From positions 272,922 to 336,921 of the forward strand of contig NZ_KB902702.1 in NCBI RefSeq assembly GCF_000379605.1: DNA of 64,000 bases, read 5' to 3'. The notes beneath the pieces were generated by a model. The model did not search any database. It was not told the origin of the DNA and saw only the letters and a list, made by a program, of their open reading frames with translations. Shown one piece after another: positions 19,908 to 27,842 of the stretch (position 1 is the first letter of the stretch; every line of letters starts with the position of its first letter). The translations under genes and the position numbers were made by a program. Source of the DNA: Rhizobium giardinii bv. giardinii H152. Lineage in GTDB: Bacteria; Pseudomonadota; Alphaproteobacteria; Rhizobiales; Rhizobiaceae.

Positions 19908-20662
19908 AGATCAGCGATCAACCCGTCCTTTTGGTAACCGGCGGCAGCCGCGGTATCGGTGCGGCTGTCTGCCTCTCGGCGGCCGAGCACGGCTGGGCCG
20001 TCGCGGTCAACTATGCCTCTAACCGCCCCGCGGCGGATGCCGTCGTCGCCGCGATCGCGCAAGCCGGCGGAACTGCCGTCGCGGTCGAAGGCGATGTCGG
20101 CAGCGAAGCCGGCGTCAGTGCGATCTTCGACGCGGTGGACAAGGCCTTCGGCCGTCTCGACGGCCTGGTCAACAATGCCGGCATCGTCGGCATGCCGGCC
20201 CGGATCGACGAGATCACGCCGGAGCGGCTCGACCGCATGCTGCGCGTCAACGTCTCCGGCTCGATCCTTTGCGCGGCCGCTGCCGTGCGGCGCATGTCGG
20301 TGCGTCACGGCGGCAAGGGCGGCGTGATCGTCAACATTTCCTCGATGGCCGCAGTGCTCGGATCGGCCGGACAATATGTCGATTATGCCGCCTCCAAGGG
20401 CGCGATCGATAGTTTCACCATCGGCCTGTCGCGCGAGGTTGCCTCGGACGGCATCCGCGTCAATGCGGTCCGTCCCGGCATCATCGATACGGAGCTACAC
20501 GCCTCGGGCGGTCTTCCGGATCGCGCTCGCGAACTCTCACCAAGCGTTCCCCTGAAACGGCCGGGCACCGCGCAAGAGGTCGCCGACGCCGTTCTCTACC
20601 TGCTTTCCCCTTCGTCGTCCTATGTAACGGGCGCCATTCTCAACGTCAGCGGCGGACGATAG
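19904..20662 (+). CDS. SDR family oxidoreductase
   Basis: 252 residues of the classical short-chain dehydrogenase type. VLLVTGGSRGIGAAVCLSA is the cofactor-binding glycine motif; NNAGIVG, the catalytic serine in NISSMAAVLG, the YxxxK pair in YVDYAASKGAIDS and the C-terminal VTGAILNVSGGR follow. An Asn after the second strand (NYASNRP) suggests NADP preference. Substrate unknown. The start at 19904 is preferred over an ATG at 19895 because AAGGGA is then nine bases upstream. It is 22 bases before lpdA. Confidence 0.9.
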   Translation: MKISDQPVLLVTGGSRGIGAAVCLSAAEHGWAVAVNYASNRPAADAVVAAIAQAGGTAVAVEGDVGSEAGVSAIFDAVDKAFGRLDGLVNNAGIVGMPARIDEITPERLDRMLRVNVSGSILCAAAAVRRMSVRHGGKGGVIVNISSMAAVLGSAGQYVDYAASKGAIDSFTIGLSREVASDGIRVNAVRPGIIDTELHASGGLPDRARELSPSVPLKRPGTAQEVADAVLYLLSPSSSYVTGAILNVSGGR

Positions 20663-20684
20663 CCGCTCTCAGGAAGGACCATTC

Positions 20685-22091
20685 ATGGCATATGATCTCA
20701 TCGTTATCGGCACCGGACCTGGCGGCTATGTCTGCGCCATCAAGGCAGCCCAACTCGGCCTGAAGGTCGGCGTTATCGAAAAGCGCTCCACCTATGGCGG
20801 TACCTGCCTCAATGTCGGCTGCATTCCATCCAAGGCGCTGCTGCATGCCTCGGAGGTCTTCCACCAGACCGCCCATGGCATCGACGCTCTCGGCGTCGAG
20901 GTACAGGCTCCGAAGCTGAACCTTGAGAAGATGCTCGCCCACAAGGATGCGACGGTGAAGGCGAACGTCGACGGCGTCGCTTTCCTATTCAAGAAGAACA
21001 AGATCGATGCCTTCCAGGGCACCGGCAAGGTGCTTGGTGAAGGTAAGGTTTCGGTGACCAACGACGCGGGCGAGGAGCAGGTGATCGAGACGAAGAACAT
21101 CGTCATCGCCACCGGCTCCGATGTTGCCGGCATTCCGGGCGTTGAGGTCGAGATCGACGAGAAGGTCATCATCTCGTCGACCGGCGGTATCGCGCTGGAA
21201 AAGGTTCCGGCCACCATGGTGGTCGTCGGCGGCGGCGTCATCGGCCTCGAACTCGGCTCGGTCTGGTCGCGCCTCGGCGCCAAGGTAACTGTGGTCGAAT
21301 ATCTCGACACCATCCTCGGCGGCATGGACGGCGACGTTGCCAAGCAGTTCCAGCGGATGCTCGCCAAGCAGGGCATCGATATCAAGCTCAGCGCCAAGGT
21401 GACCGGCGTTGAAAAGCAGGGTTCCGGCGCCAGGGTGACCTTCGAGCCGGTCAAGGGCGGCGATGCTGCGACGATCGACGCCGAGGTCGTCCTGATCGCA
21501 ACGGGTCGCAAGCCGTTCACCGAGGGTCTCGGCCTCGCCAAGGCCGGCGTCGTCATGGACACGCGCGGCCGCGTCGAGATCAACAACCATTTCCAGACCA
21601 GCATTCCCGGCATCTATGCGATCGGCGACGTCGTGCGCGGTGCGATGCTCGCCCACAAGGCGGAAGACGAGGGTGTCGCCGTTGCCGAGATCATCGCCGG
21701 CCAGGCGGGTCACGTGAACTATGACGTCATCCCGAGCGTCGTCTACACCCAGCCGGAAGTCGCCTCCGTCGGCAAGACCGAGGAAGAACTGAAGGCGGCA
21801 GGCATCGCCTACAAGGTCGGCAAGTTCCCGTTCACTGCCAACGGCCGCGCTCGCGCCATGCTGGCCACCGACGGCTTCGTCAAGATCCTCGCCGACCAGG
21901 CCACCGACCGCGTTCTCGGCGGCCATATCGTCGGCTTCGGCGCCGGCGAGATGATCCACGAGATCGCCGTGCTGATGGAATTCGGCGGCTCGTCGGAAGA
22001 TCTCGGCCGCACCTGCCACGCCCACCCGACGATGTCGGAAGCGGTCAAGGAAGCGGCACTGGCGACCTTCGCAAAGCCGATCCATATGTAA
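20685..22091 (+). CDS. lpdA: Dihydrolipoyl dehydrogenase (E3)
   Basis: 468 residues. FAD motif LIVIGTGPGGYVCAIKAAQL; redox disulfide in GGTCLNVGCIPSKALL (Cys about 44 and 49); NAD motif VVVGGGVIGLELGSVWSRLG; and the catalytic HAHPTMSEAVKEAA at the C-terminus. It reoxidises the dihydrolipoyl group on SucB with NAD+. Placed at the end of the suc cluster, it is presumably the E3 of the 2-oxoglutarate dehydrogenase complex. A terminator follows directly. Confidence 0.97.
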   Translation: MAYDLIVIGTGPGGYVCAIKAAQLGLKVGVIEKRSTYGGTCLNVGCIPSKALLHASEVFHQTAHGIDALGVEVQAPKLNLEKMLAHKDATVKANVDGVAFLFKKNKIDAFQGTGKVLGEGKVSVTNDAGEEQVIETKNIVIATGSDVAGIPGVEVEIDEKVIISSTGGIALEKVPATMVVVGGGVIGLELGSVWSRLGAKVTVVEYLDTILGGMDGDVAKQFQRMLAKQGIDIKLSAKVTGVEKQGSGARVTFEPVKGGDAATIDAEVVLIATGRKPFTEGLGLAKAGVVMDTRGRVEINNHFQTSIPGIYAIGDVVRGAMLAHKAEDEGVAVAEIIAGQAGHVNYDVIPSVVYTQPEVASVGKTEEELKAAGIAYKVGKFPFTANGRARAMLATDGFVKILADQATDRVLGGHIVGFGAGEMIHEIAVLMEFGGSSEDLGRTCHAHPTMSEAVKEAALATFAKPIHM

Positions 22092-22099
22092 GGAACTGC

Positions 22100-22126
22100 A
22101 AGGGGCCGTGACAATCGGCCCCTTTG
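22100..22126 (+). terminator. Terminator of the suc-lpdA operon
   Basis: AGGGGCCG (22101-22108), a seven-base loop, and CGGCCCCT (22116-22123) form a perfect 8-bp stem nine bases after the lpdA stop, followed by TT. The T-run is short, so termination may be partial. Confidence 0.75.
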
Positions 22127-22420
22127 CCCCCCGTCCAGCGCTCGCCGCGGCTGGATTTCCGCATTGTCGCGGCTATACGTGACGTCGGAGATGCCGTGCA
22201 GATCGTCAGCATGACGACCCTGCTCTACCGAGAAATCCTTCCGGGCAATCGCCGTGATCACGCCCTTCCACCGGTTGATCGTCCGCACGATGTTGGACCG
22301 GCTGCCCGTCCGACCGCAAGCTGACGGCATGCGCTCGAGGCTTCTGCTATGCCCAGAAGCGGGGCGAGTTCGATGCGGAAGAGTTCTGGACACTGACGAA
22401 TCTTCCGATGAATATGCTGC
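22127..22420 (+). other. Intergenic region between lpdA and the hydrolase, possible gene relics
   Basis: About 290 bases without a convincing gene. Read on the minus strand, 22140-22330 encodes an arginine-rich stretch with NIVRTINRWKG and DLHGISDV, faintly like a DUF1127 protein after a frameshift. On the plus strand, 22345-22430 encodes RGFCYAQKRGEFDAEEFWTL, which looks protein-like but has no start. I call neither a gene. Confidence 0.3.
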
Positions 22421-23221
22421 ATGAGCGCCACAAAACTCCTGCTGATCCTGCCTCTGACGGTGGCCTTTGCCTATGTGTCGCTGGTTGGCTTGGTGTATCT
22501 TTCGCAACGTGCCCTCCTCTTTCCCGGCACAGGCGCGGCACCTGCCTCAGAGCACGCAGAGTGGGGCGAGAACGTCTCCATCAAGACGCCCGACGGAGAA
22601 ATGCTTCACGGACTCTATAGCCATGGCACATCCGGCAAGCCGTGCGTTCTGCTCTTTTTCGGGAACGGTGATCGTGTCGGCAGCTACGGCTTTCTCGCAC
22701 AGGCGCTGGCCGCGCGAGGTATTGGATTGCTGGCGATTTCCTATCGCGGCTATCCGGGATCGACCGGCTCACCGAGCGAGGAGGCGCTGCTAGCCGACGG
22801 CATCGCGGCGTTCGACTGGCTTTCAGCAAGCTCCAAAAGCGAGATCGTTGTGCTCGGCCGCTCGCTGGGCACCGGCATCGCCGTGAACACGGCCGCGCAG
22901 AGGCCGGCCATCGGCGTGGTTCTCGTGTCCGCATACCTGTCGGTTCTGTCGGTCGCGCAGTCGCACTATCCGTTCTTTCCGGTCGCGCTTCTCATCAAGG
23001 ATCCCTTCCGCTCGGATTTCAAAATAGCGAAGGTGAGCCAACCAAAGCTGTTCATCCATGGTCGGCGTGACGACAGCATCCCCCTATCTTCGGGCGAGGC
23101 CTTGTACCGCATCGCACCCGAACCCAAGCAAATGCTGATCGACGACGGCTCGGGTCACAATGATATCTGGAATGACCGTACGGTTGGCGAGGTTATCGGC
23201 TTCGTGGAGGCGCTGAAATGA
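22421..23221 (+). CDS. Alpha/beta hydrolase, BEM46-like, membrane-anchored
   Basis: 266 residues. An N-terminal membrane anchor (LLLILPLTVAFAYVSLVGLV, residues 6-25) precedes the alpha/beta-hydrolase fold. The nucleophile elbow is VLGRSLGTGIAV (Ser about 149), the acid lies in FIHGRRDDSIPL and the histidine in DGSGHNDIW, giving a complete Ser-Asp-His triad. LLFFGNGDRVGSYGF is the oxyanion region, and AISYRGYPGSTGSPSE is typical of the BEM46/serine aminopeptidase S33 group. Substrate unknown. Base composition is slightly lower in GC than the neighbours. Confidence 0.88.
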   Translation: MSATKLLLILPLTVAFAYVSLVGLVYLSQRALLFPGTGAAPASEHAEWGENVSIKTPDGEMLHGLYSHGTSGKPCVLLFFGNGDRVGSYGFLAQALAARGIGLLAISYRGYPGSTGSPSEEALLADGIAAFDWLSASSKSEIVVLGRSLGTGIAVNTAAQRPAIGVVLVSAYLSVLSVAQSHYPFFPVALLIKDPFRSDFKIAKVSQPKLFIHGRRDDSIPLSSGEALYRIAPEPKQMLIDDGSGHNDIWNDRTVGEVIGFVEALK

Positions 23222-23262
23222 ACCGCCCCGGAGCCGGAACTTGGTGAGCAGCGCGATCACAT

Positions 23263-23300
23263 GGCTACCGGGCGGGAAACGTGCCGCCCGCTCGGTAGCC
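23263..23300 (-). terminator. Hairpin between the convergent hydrolase and ftsZ2 genes
   Basis: GGCTACCG (23263-23270) pairs with CGGTAGCC (23293-23300), and inside it GGCGG with CCGCC. The stem lies in the 87-base gap where the two genes meet and could end transcription from both sides, although there is no T-run. Confidence 0.5.
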
Positions 23301-23308
23301 TCTTTGGC

Positions 23309-24334
23309 CTACTGCAGTGTCCGCGCTTGCGCCGGCTGTGTTGCGCCGGCCGTAACCTCGCTGCCAGGGGCGTGCTGGTCGAGGCCCGTGGCGACGACCG
23401 AAACGCGGAAGACGCCGTCCAGTCCCTTGTCGAAGATTGCGCCCACGACGATGTCGGCGTCCTCGTAGACCTCCTCGCGGATGCGGGTCGCTGCCTCATC
23501 CACCTCGAACAGCGTCATGTCGGAGCCGCCGGAAATCGAGATCAGCACGCCCCTGGCGCCCTTCATCGAGACTTCGCTCAACAGCGGATTGGCGATCGCC
23601 GCCTCGGCGGCCTTGGAGGCGCGACCGTCGCCGATCGCTTCGCCGGTTCCCATCATTGCCCGGCCCATGCCCTTCATCACCGATTTGACGTCGGCGAAGT
23701 CGAGGTTGATCAGGCCTTCCTTGACGATCAGGTCGGTGATGCAGCCGACGCCCGAATAGAGAACCCGGTCGGCGATGACGAAAGCATCGGCAAAGGTGGT
23801 CTTTGCATCGGCGATCCGGAAGAGGTTCTGGTTGGGGATGACGATCACGGTGTCGGCCGCTTCGCGAAGCCGTTCGATGCCTTCCTCGGCTGCCTGCATG
23901 CGCCGCTTGCCTTCGAAGCTGAACGGCTTGGTGACGACGCCGACGGTGAGGATGCCGGCCTTGCGGGCAGCGGCGGCGATCACCGGCGCAGCACCCGTTC
24001 CGGTGCCACCTCCCATGCCGGCGGTGACGAAGCACATATGAGTGCCGCCAAGGTGATCCATGATCTCGTCGATCGATTCCTCCGCCGCGGCGCGGCCGAC
24101 TTCCGGCAGCGATCCGGCACCGAGACCTTCGGTCACCTGCGCCCCAAGCTGGATCAGCCGCGGCGCCTTCGACATGGTGAGCGCCTGCGCATCCGTGTTG
24201 GCGGCAACGAAGTCGGCGCCCTGCAGGCCTTCGGCGATCATGTTGTTGATGGCGTTGCCGCCGCCGCCGCCGACGCCGATGACCGTGATCTTCGGTCTCA
24301 TCTCCGAAATCACGGGTTTCTTGATCTCTGACAT
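23309..24334 (-). CDS. ftsZ2: FtsZ2: short FtsZ paralogue without C-terminal linker and peptide
   Basis: 341 residues from an ATG with AAGGAG eight bases upstream. The GTPase core is complete: [25 protein letters not shown], the tubulin signature [16 protein letters not shown], and the T7 synergy loop [14 protein letters not shown], so GTP hydrolysis on polymerisation should be possible. The protein ends about 20 residues after the core, at QPAQARTLQ, and lacks the long linker and the conserved C-terminal peptide that bind FtsA and ZipA. Rhizobia carry such a second FtsZ beside the full-length one of the dcw cluster. It stands alone, not in a division gene cluster. Confidence 0.93.
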   Translation of the reverse strand: MSEIKKPVISEMRPKITVIGVGGGGGNAINNMIAEGLQGADFVAANTDAQALTMSKAPRLIQLGAQVTEGLGAGSLPEVGRAAAEESIDEIMDHLGGTHMCFVTAGMGGGTGTGAAPVIAAAARKAGILTVGVVTKPFSFEGKRRMQAAEEGIERLREAADTVIVIPNQNLFRIADAKTTFADAFVIADRVLYSGVGCITDLIVKEGLINLDFADVKSVMKGMGRAMMGTGEAIGDGRASKAAEAAIANPLLSEVSMKGARGVLISISGGSDMTLFEVDEAATRIREEVYEDADIVVGAIFDKGLDGVFRVSVVATGLDQHAPGSEVTAGATQPAQARTLQ

Positions 24335-24871
24335 CTCGTCATCTCCTTGGAACGTGGTCGCTGCCCCGGCACGTATGGAAGCGCGTTCCGGAAGCTGCAA
24401 CAAGAATGCGAAGCGGAGCGGGCGCGAATCAGGCCGCCGCAGGTTATCTTCGCAAAAAGGCAGAGAGACGGCGCGGGTGCAAGTGTGTGGTGCCTTGCTT
24501 TGACGACGATGGACGAATTTGCAACGATTTTGCGTGAGGGTCCCCCACGATCGAGCGCGCTCGGTTCCACGCGCGCAAGCTCGAGCGGCAATCCACGACG
24601 CCGTTGGGACTGTCGGCAGACGCGGAGAGTTGTCATCATGCATGCCCAGTTGTAGTATCGGGACCGGGTCTCAAGCGAGGCCCAATACCGTACGGTGTGT
24701 GAATTCGTCACGCTCTTGCCGCCCTGATGTTGAATACCTTCTGGCGAGCCATTTATTGACCTGACACAGGCGCCTTTCCCGCCGAGGAGGCGAAAGCTTA
24801 TTTTATCCGGGCAGCAGGCCAGCACATCCACCGATCCAGTCGCGATCGTGGTGGAAATTGTGGAGGAAGAA
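24335..24871 (+). other. Long divergent intergenic region between ftsZ2 and the lipoprotein gene
   Basis: 537 bases with no open frame I can support on either strand. Open frames that cross it have no homology-like features. Near 24775-24797, CTTTC, GCC and their complements GGC, GAAAG form a bulged hairpin. Promoters for both flanking genes must lie here; I could not place them. Confidence 0.5.
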
Positions 24872-25120
24872 ATGAGCAAACGTACTGTAACCGTCACCCT
24901 CGCAGGGTGCTTGGCGCTGTCCGCCTGCCAGTCTGCACCGACATCCCAGGCTGTCATCGATCGCAACGCCGAATTCGGCTGCGTTGCGGGAACGGTCGGC
25001 GGCGCGATCGTCGGCGGCCTGATTGGAGGCACCATAGGCTCCGGAACCGGCCAGATCGCCGCCATCGGCGGTGGCATCGGGCTCGGAGGCCTGCTCGGCA
25101 ATCGCCTGACATGCATGTAA
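24872..25120 (+). CDS. Small glycine-zipper lipoprotein
   Basis: 82 residues. A lipoprotein signal (LAGCLALSAC, lipobox cysteine about 19) is followed by a glycine-zipper region GTVGGAIVGGLIGGTIGSGT, then IGGGIGLGGLLGN, ending in LTCM. Such small lipoproteins (17 kDa antigen or YMGG-like) insert into or under the outer membrane. Start is chosen by GGAGGA five bases upstream. The EF-hand gene follows after 16 bases and is probably co-transcribed. Confidence 0.8.
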   Translation: MSKRTVTVTLAGCLALSACQSAPTSQAVIDRNAEFGCVAGTVGGAIVGGLIGGTIGSGTGQIAAIGGGIGLGGLLGNRLTCM

Positions 25121-25136
25121 GGGGGCGGGTTCGGCC

Positions 25137-25490
25137 ATGAAAATGAGAGCCATGATCGCGATATTGCTGCTGTGCCAGCCAACGTTTGTCGCCGCGCAGG
25201 ATCAGCCTGTGTCCATGTATCAGGGGCAAAAGGACCAGCTTGACAGCAATTCCAACGGAACCGTCGAACGCTCGGAGTATCAGGCCTTCATGGCGACCGC
25301 GTTCACCAGCCTGGACAAGAACAAGGATGGCAGCTTGCAGTCCGCGGAAGTGGCGAAGGTGTTAACCCCCCAGCAGTTCTCCCTCAGCGATGCCAACCGC
25401 GACGGCGTCGTTGGCCAGAGCGAATTCATGGATCGGGTCATGACGGACTTTACCGCCGCAGATCGCAGCGGGGACGGCGGTCTGCAATAA
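25137..25490 (+). CDS. Secreted EF-hand calcium-binding protein
   Basis: 117 residues. A signal peptide (AMIAILLLCQPTFVAAQ, cleavage near residue 20) precedes four EF-hand loops: DSNSNGTVERSE, DKNKDGSLQSAE, DANRDGVVGQSE and a C-terminal incomplete DRSGDGGLQ that the stop codon cuts before its last glutamate. The first three have the Asp-x-Asp/Asn-x-Asp/Asn-Gly pattern and a final Glu. Probably a periplasmic calcium binder. The neighbouring glycine-zipper lipoprotein may share its promoter. Confidence 0.87.
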   Translation: MKMRAMIAILLLCQPTFVAAQDQPVSMYQGQKDQLDSNSNGTVERSEYQAFMATAFTSLDKNKDGSLQSAEVAKVLTPQQFSLSDANRDGVVGQSEFMDRVMTDFTAADRSGDGGLQ

Positions 25491-25511
25491 GTTCGGCTTG
25501 CTGTTTCGATG

Positions 25512-25543
25512 CCCCGGCATTTCCGCTGCCGGATCTGCCGGGG
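25512..25543 (+). terminator. Bidirectional hairpin between the EF-hand and TraB-like genes
   Basis: CCCCGGCA (25512-25519) pairs perfectly with TGCCGGGG (25536-25543) around a 16-base loop, in the 101-base gap where two genes converge. There is no T-run on either side. Confidence 0.5.
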
Positions 25544-25591
25544 TATCGGATTGCAGGGGTACGCAACAGCCGCCGCCCGGTAAGGCTGGCT

Positions 25592-26674
25592 TCAGTTGAC
25601 CGCAGTGATGCTGAAACCGTCCTTGCGCAACAGTTCGATCACGCCCTCATCCCCCGGCAGGTGCAGCGCACCGACCGCCATGAAGACGTTGCCGCCGTCG
25701 AGGATCGGCCTGGCGCGGGCGGCCATGGTCTTGTTGCGGTCGATGACGATGCGCTGCTCGAAATCGGCGTAATCGGTGCTGTCGCCAGGTGACTTCTCCT
25801 CCGAAACGGCCTTCATCAGCGGCATGACCATGCCGGTATCGCCGGTCAGATAGAGTTCCGTCGTCGTCTCCATCACGTCGGCGACGGTGTCGCCGAGATC
25901 AAGGGTCTCGATCAGCGCATCGAGATGAAATTGCACCGGCAGCGCGTCCATGGCCTTCAGCTGCTCCACCAGCGTTTCCAGACCTTTCAGGCTCTTGCCC
26001 TGTTTCAGCGCATCCTCCGCCAGTTTCTTGTCGAGGAACGAGGCGCCGGCCGCCTTGCGGCTCATCTCGCAGGCGGGAAGGGCGACGAAGCTGGCGATCA
26101 TCCAGGGCTTCATCTTCGCCACCAAGGTCAGCGGAATGCCGCGCTCCTTCAATCCTGCCGTCAGCTTTTCCTGTTCCTCGGCCTTCAGAAAGTCCTTGAT
26201 CGACTTGCCGTCGGTAAACATCGTCAGTTCCGGCTGCATCAGGAGCGCTGCCGCTGCCTTGCGCTCGTCGACGATCTCGTCGGATTCGACGATCACGGTC
26301 TTTGCGGTTTCATAGGCCTCGCTGGCACCCTTGGGCATGGCAAGCACGCGCGGATCGGTGACATGCATGGTGCCCAGCAGATAGGACGACGCGATACCCG
26401 GCTTCTCGATCTTCCAGAACAGGCCCTTGCCGTTCGGCACGGCCGCGGCTTGCCTTTCAAGAGCGGCAAACCGCGCGGGATCGGAGGCACGCATCTCGGC
26501 GATCAGGTTCCTGCCGCCGCAGGCATCCTGCGCCGCACGGGCCGGCGAGAGGGAGAGAAGCGTGACAATCAGGCTGAGAGCAAACAGCACATGCAGCGTT
26601 GCGATCAGCGTGAGAACCGTGTCGCCCAGTTCCCTCGCCACGGCGCGGGCCGGCTTTGCAAGATGCTGAAACAT
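25592..26674 (-). CDS. TraB/GumN family protein, membrane-anchored
   Basis: 360 residues from the ATG at 26674, which has AGGATC upstream. An N-terminal hydrophobic segment (LTLIATLHVLFALSLIVTLL, about 19-38) anchors or exports it. The two GxxH motifs that define the TraB/GumN (Tiki-like) metalloprotease-type family are present: LLGTMHVTDPR near residue 100 and VGALHLPGDEGV near the C-terminus, with glutamates in IVESDEIVDE between them. Catalysis has been shown only for animal Tiki relatives; the role in bacteria is unknown. Confidence 0.88.
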   Translation of the reverse strand: MFQHLAKPARAVARELGDTVLTLIATLHVLFALSLIVTLLSLSPARAAQDACGGRNLIAEMRASDPARFAALERQAAAVPNGKGLFWKIEKPGIASSYLLGTMHVTDPRVLAMPKGASEAYETAKTVIVESDEIVDERKAAAALLMQPELTMFTDGKSIKDFLKAEEQEKLTAGLKERGIPLTLVAKMKPWMIASFVALPACEMSRKAAGASFLDKKLAEDALKQGKSLKGLETLVEQLKAMDALPVQFHLDALIETLDLGDTVADVMETTTELYLTGDTGMVMPLMKAVSEEKSPGDSTDYADFEQRIVIDRNKTMAARARPILDGGNVFMAVGALHLPGDEGVIELLRKDGFSITAVN

Positions 26675-26771
26675 TATCGATCCTGTGTGTGGCGGGTCAT
26701 CGCGCCAGCCTATCCGCGCAAGCCTCACGCGCGTTTAACAAAGCTGGTTAACGCTTCGACGAGGGCGAAAT

Positions 26772-27707
26772 TCAGGCGCGCGGATGCGCCCGGTCGTAGA
26801 TTTCCAGGAGCCGGGCGGAATCGACGCCGGTATAGACCTGGGTGGTCGAGAGGCTGGCATGGCCGAGCAGTTCCTGGATGGTCCGCAAGTCGCCGCCGCC
26901 GGCCAGAAGATGCGTGGCGAAGGAGTGGCGCAGCGCATGCGGCGTTGCGGTGTCCGGCAGGCCGAGCGCGCCGCGCAACCGCTGCATTTCGCGCTGGATG
27001 ATCGCCGCCTGCAGCTTGCCGCCCTTGGCGCCGCGAAACAGCGGGCCGTCGTCAACAAGGTGATAGGGGCAGAGTTTCTCATAGGCCCGCACGGCATCGA
27101 CCGCCGCCGCGATCAGCGGGACCACGCGGGTCTTGCCCCCCTTGCCATGGATGCGCAGCGCCGTCGGCGTGCCGGCAAAATCGGATGGCGTCAGGTCGAG
27201 CGCTTCGGAGATGCGCAAGCCGCAGCCGTAAAGCAACGTGAGCACCGCGGCGTTGCGGGTGGCAATCCAGGGTTCTTCGGCAAGCTGCGCCTCATGAGTG
27301 ACGACGGTCAATGCGTCCTTGTCCGTCAGCGGCTTGGGCAGGGATTTCGGCTGTTTCGGCGAGCGGACGGCCGCTGCACCGGCGGCGTTGGCGAGGCCCT
27401 TTTTCTCCAGATGCCTAAGGAAGGAGCGCAGCCCGGCAAGCCCGCGGCCGAGCGTTCGTGCACCCGCTCCGTCTTTTCTGCGGGCCGCAAGGAAACCGCG
27501 CAGGTCGCCCGGACGCAGCGCGTGGATATCGCTCAAGCGGACCGGGCCGCTCAGGTGGCCGGTGAGGAAGTGCAGGAACTGCCGCGTGTCGCGCTCGTAG
27601 GCGACGACGGTCTTGTCCGACAGCCGCCGCTCCCGGCTGAGCGCCGCCAGCCAGCGCTGGCGCTCCGCCATCAGTTCCGGATGGCCGATAATCAGCAGTT
27701 CGTTCAT
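26772..27707 (-). CDS. xerC: Tyrosine recombinase XerC
   Basis: 311 residues. All catalytic residues are visible: Arg in CGLRISEAL, Lys in HGKGGKTR, His and Arg in TPHALRHSFATHLL, His in LLGHASLSTTQ and the nucleophile Tyr in QVYTGVD. The N-terminal SAM-like domain covers about residues 10-95. XerC with XerD resolves chromosome dimers at dif. The ATG at 27707 is preferred over that at 27725 because GGGGAAA lies just upstream of it. Host recombinase; no mobile element surrounds it. Confidence 0.94.
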   Translation of the reverse strand: MNELLIIGHPELMAERQRWLAALSRERRLSDKTVVAYERDTRQFLHFLTGHLSGPVRLSDIHALRPGDLRGFLAARRKDGAGARTLGRGLAGLRSFLRHLEKKGLANAAGAAAVRSPKQPKSLPKPLTDKDALTVVTHEAQLAEEPWIATRNAAVLTLLYGCGLRISEALDLTPSDFAGTPTALRIHGKGGKTRVVPLIAAAVDAVRAYEKLCPYHLVDDGPLFRGAKGGKLQAAIIQREMQRLRGALGLPDTATPHALRHSFATHLLAGGGDLRTIQELLGHASLSTTQVYTGVDSARLLEIYDRAHPRA

Positions 27708-27842
27708 GCTCGTTTTCCCCGCCATTCGGTCGTGGCGAGTTTGCCCCGGATGCCGTTATGTTTTTCCTAATGACCCTTGGAAACTGTCACGTCCGGATCA
27801 TATTCACCTGCGATAGCTGAGCGCAGACGAGGCGGGAAGACG

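Noticed and set aside
22140-22330. DUF1127-like small protein on the minus strand
   Set aside because: Similarity is faint, needs a frameshift, and there is no ribosome site.
26731-26758. Possible CtrA box between xerC and the TraB-like gene
   Set aside because: The two TTAAC elements are nine rather than seven bases apart, so the motif does not fit.
26772-27707. Tyrosine recombinase as evidence for an integrated element
   Set aside because: The protein matches the housekeeping XerC, and no attachment repeats, tRNA or phage genes lie nearby.
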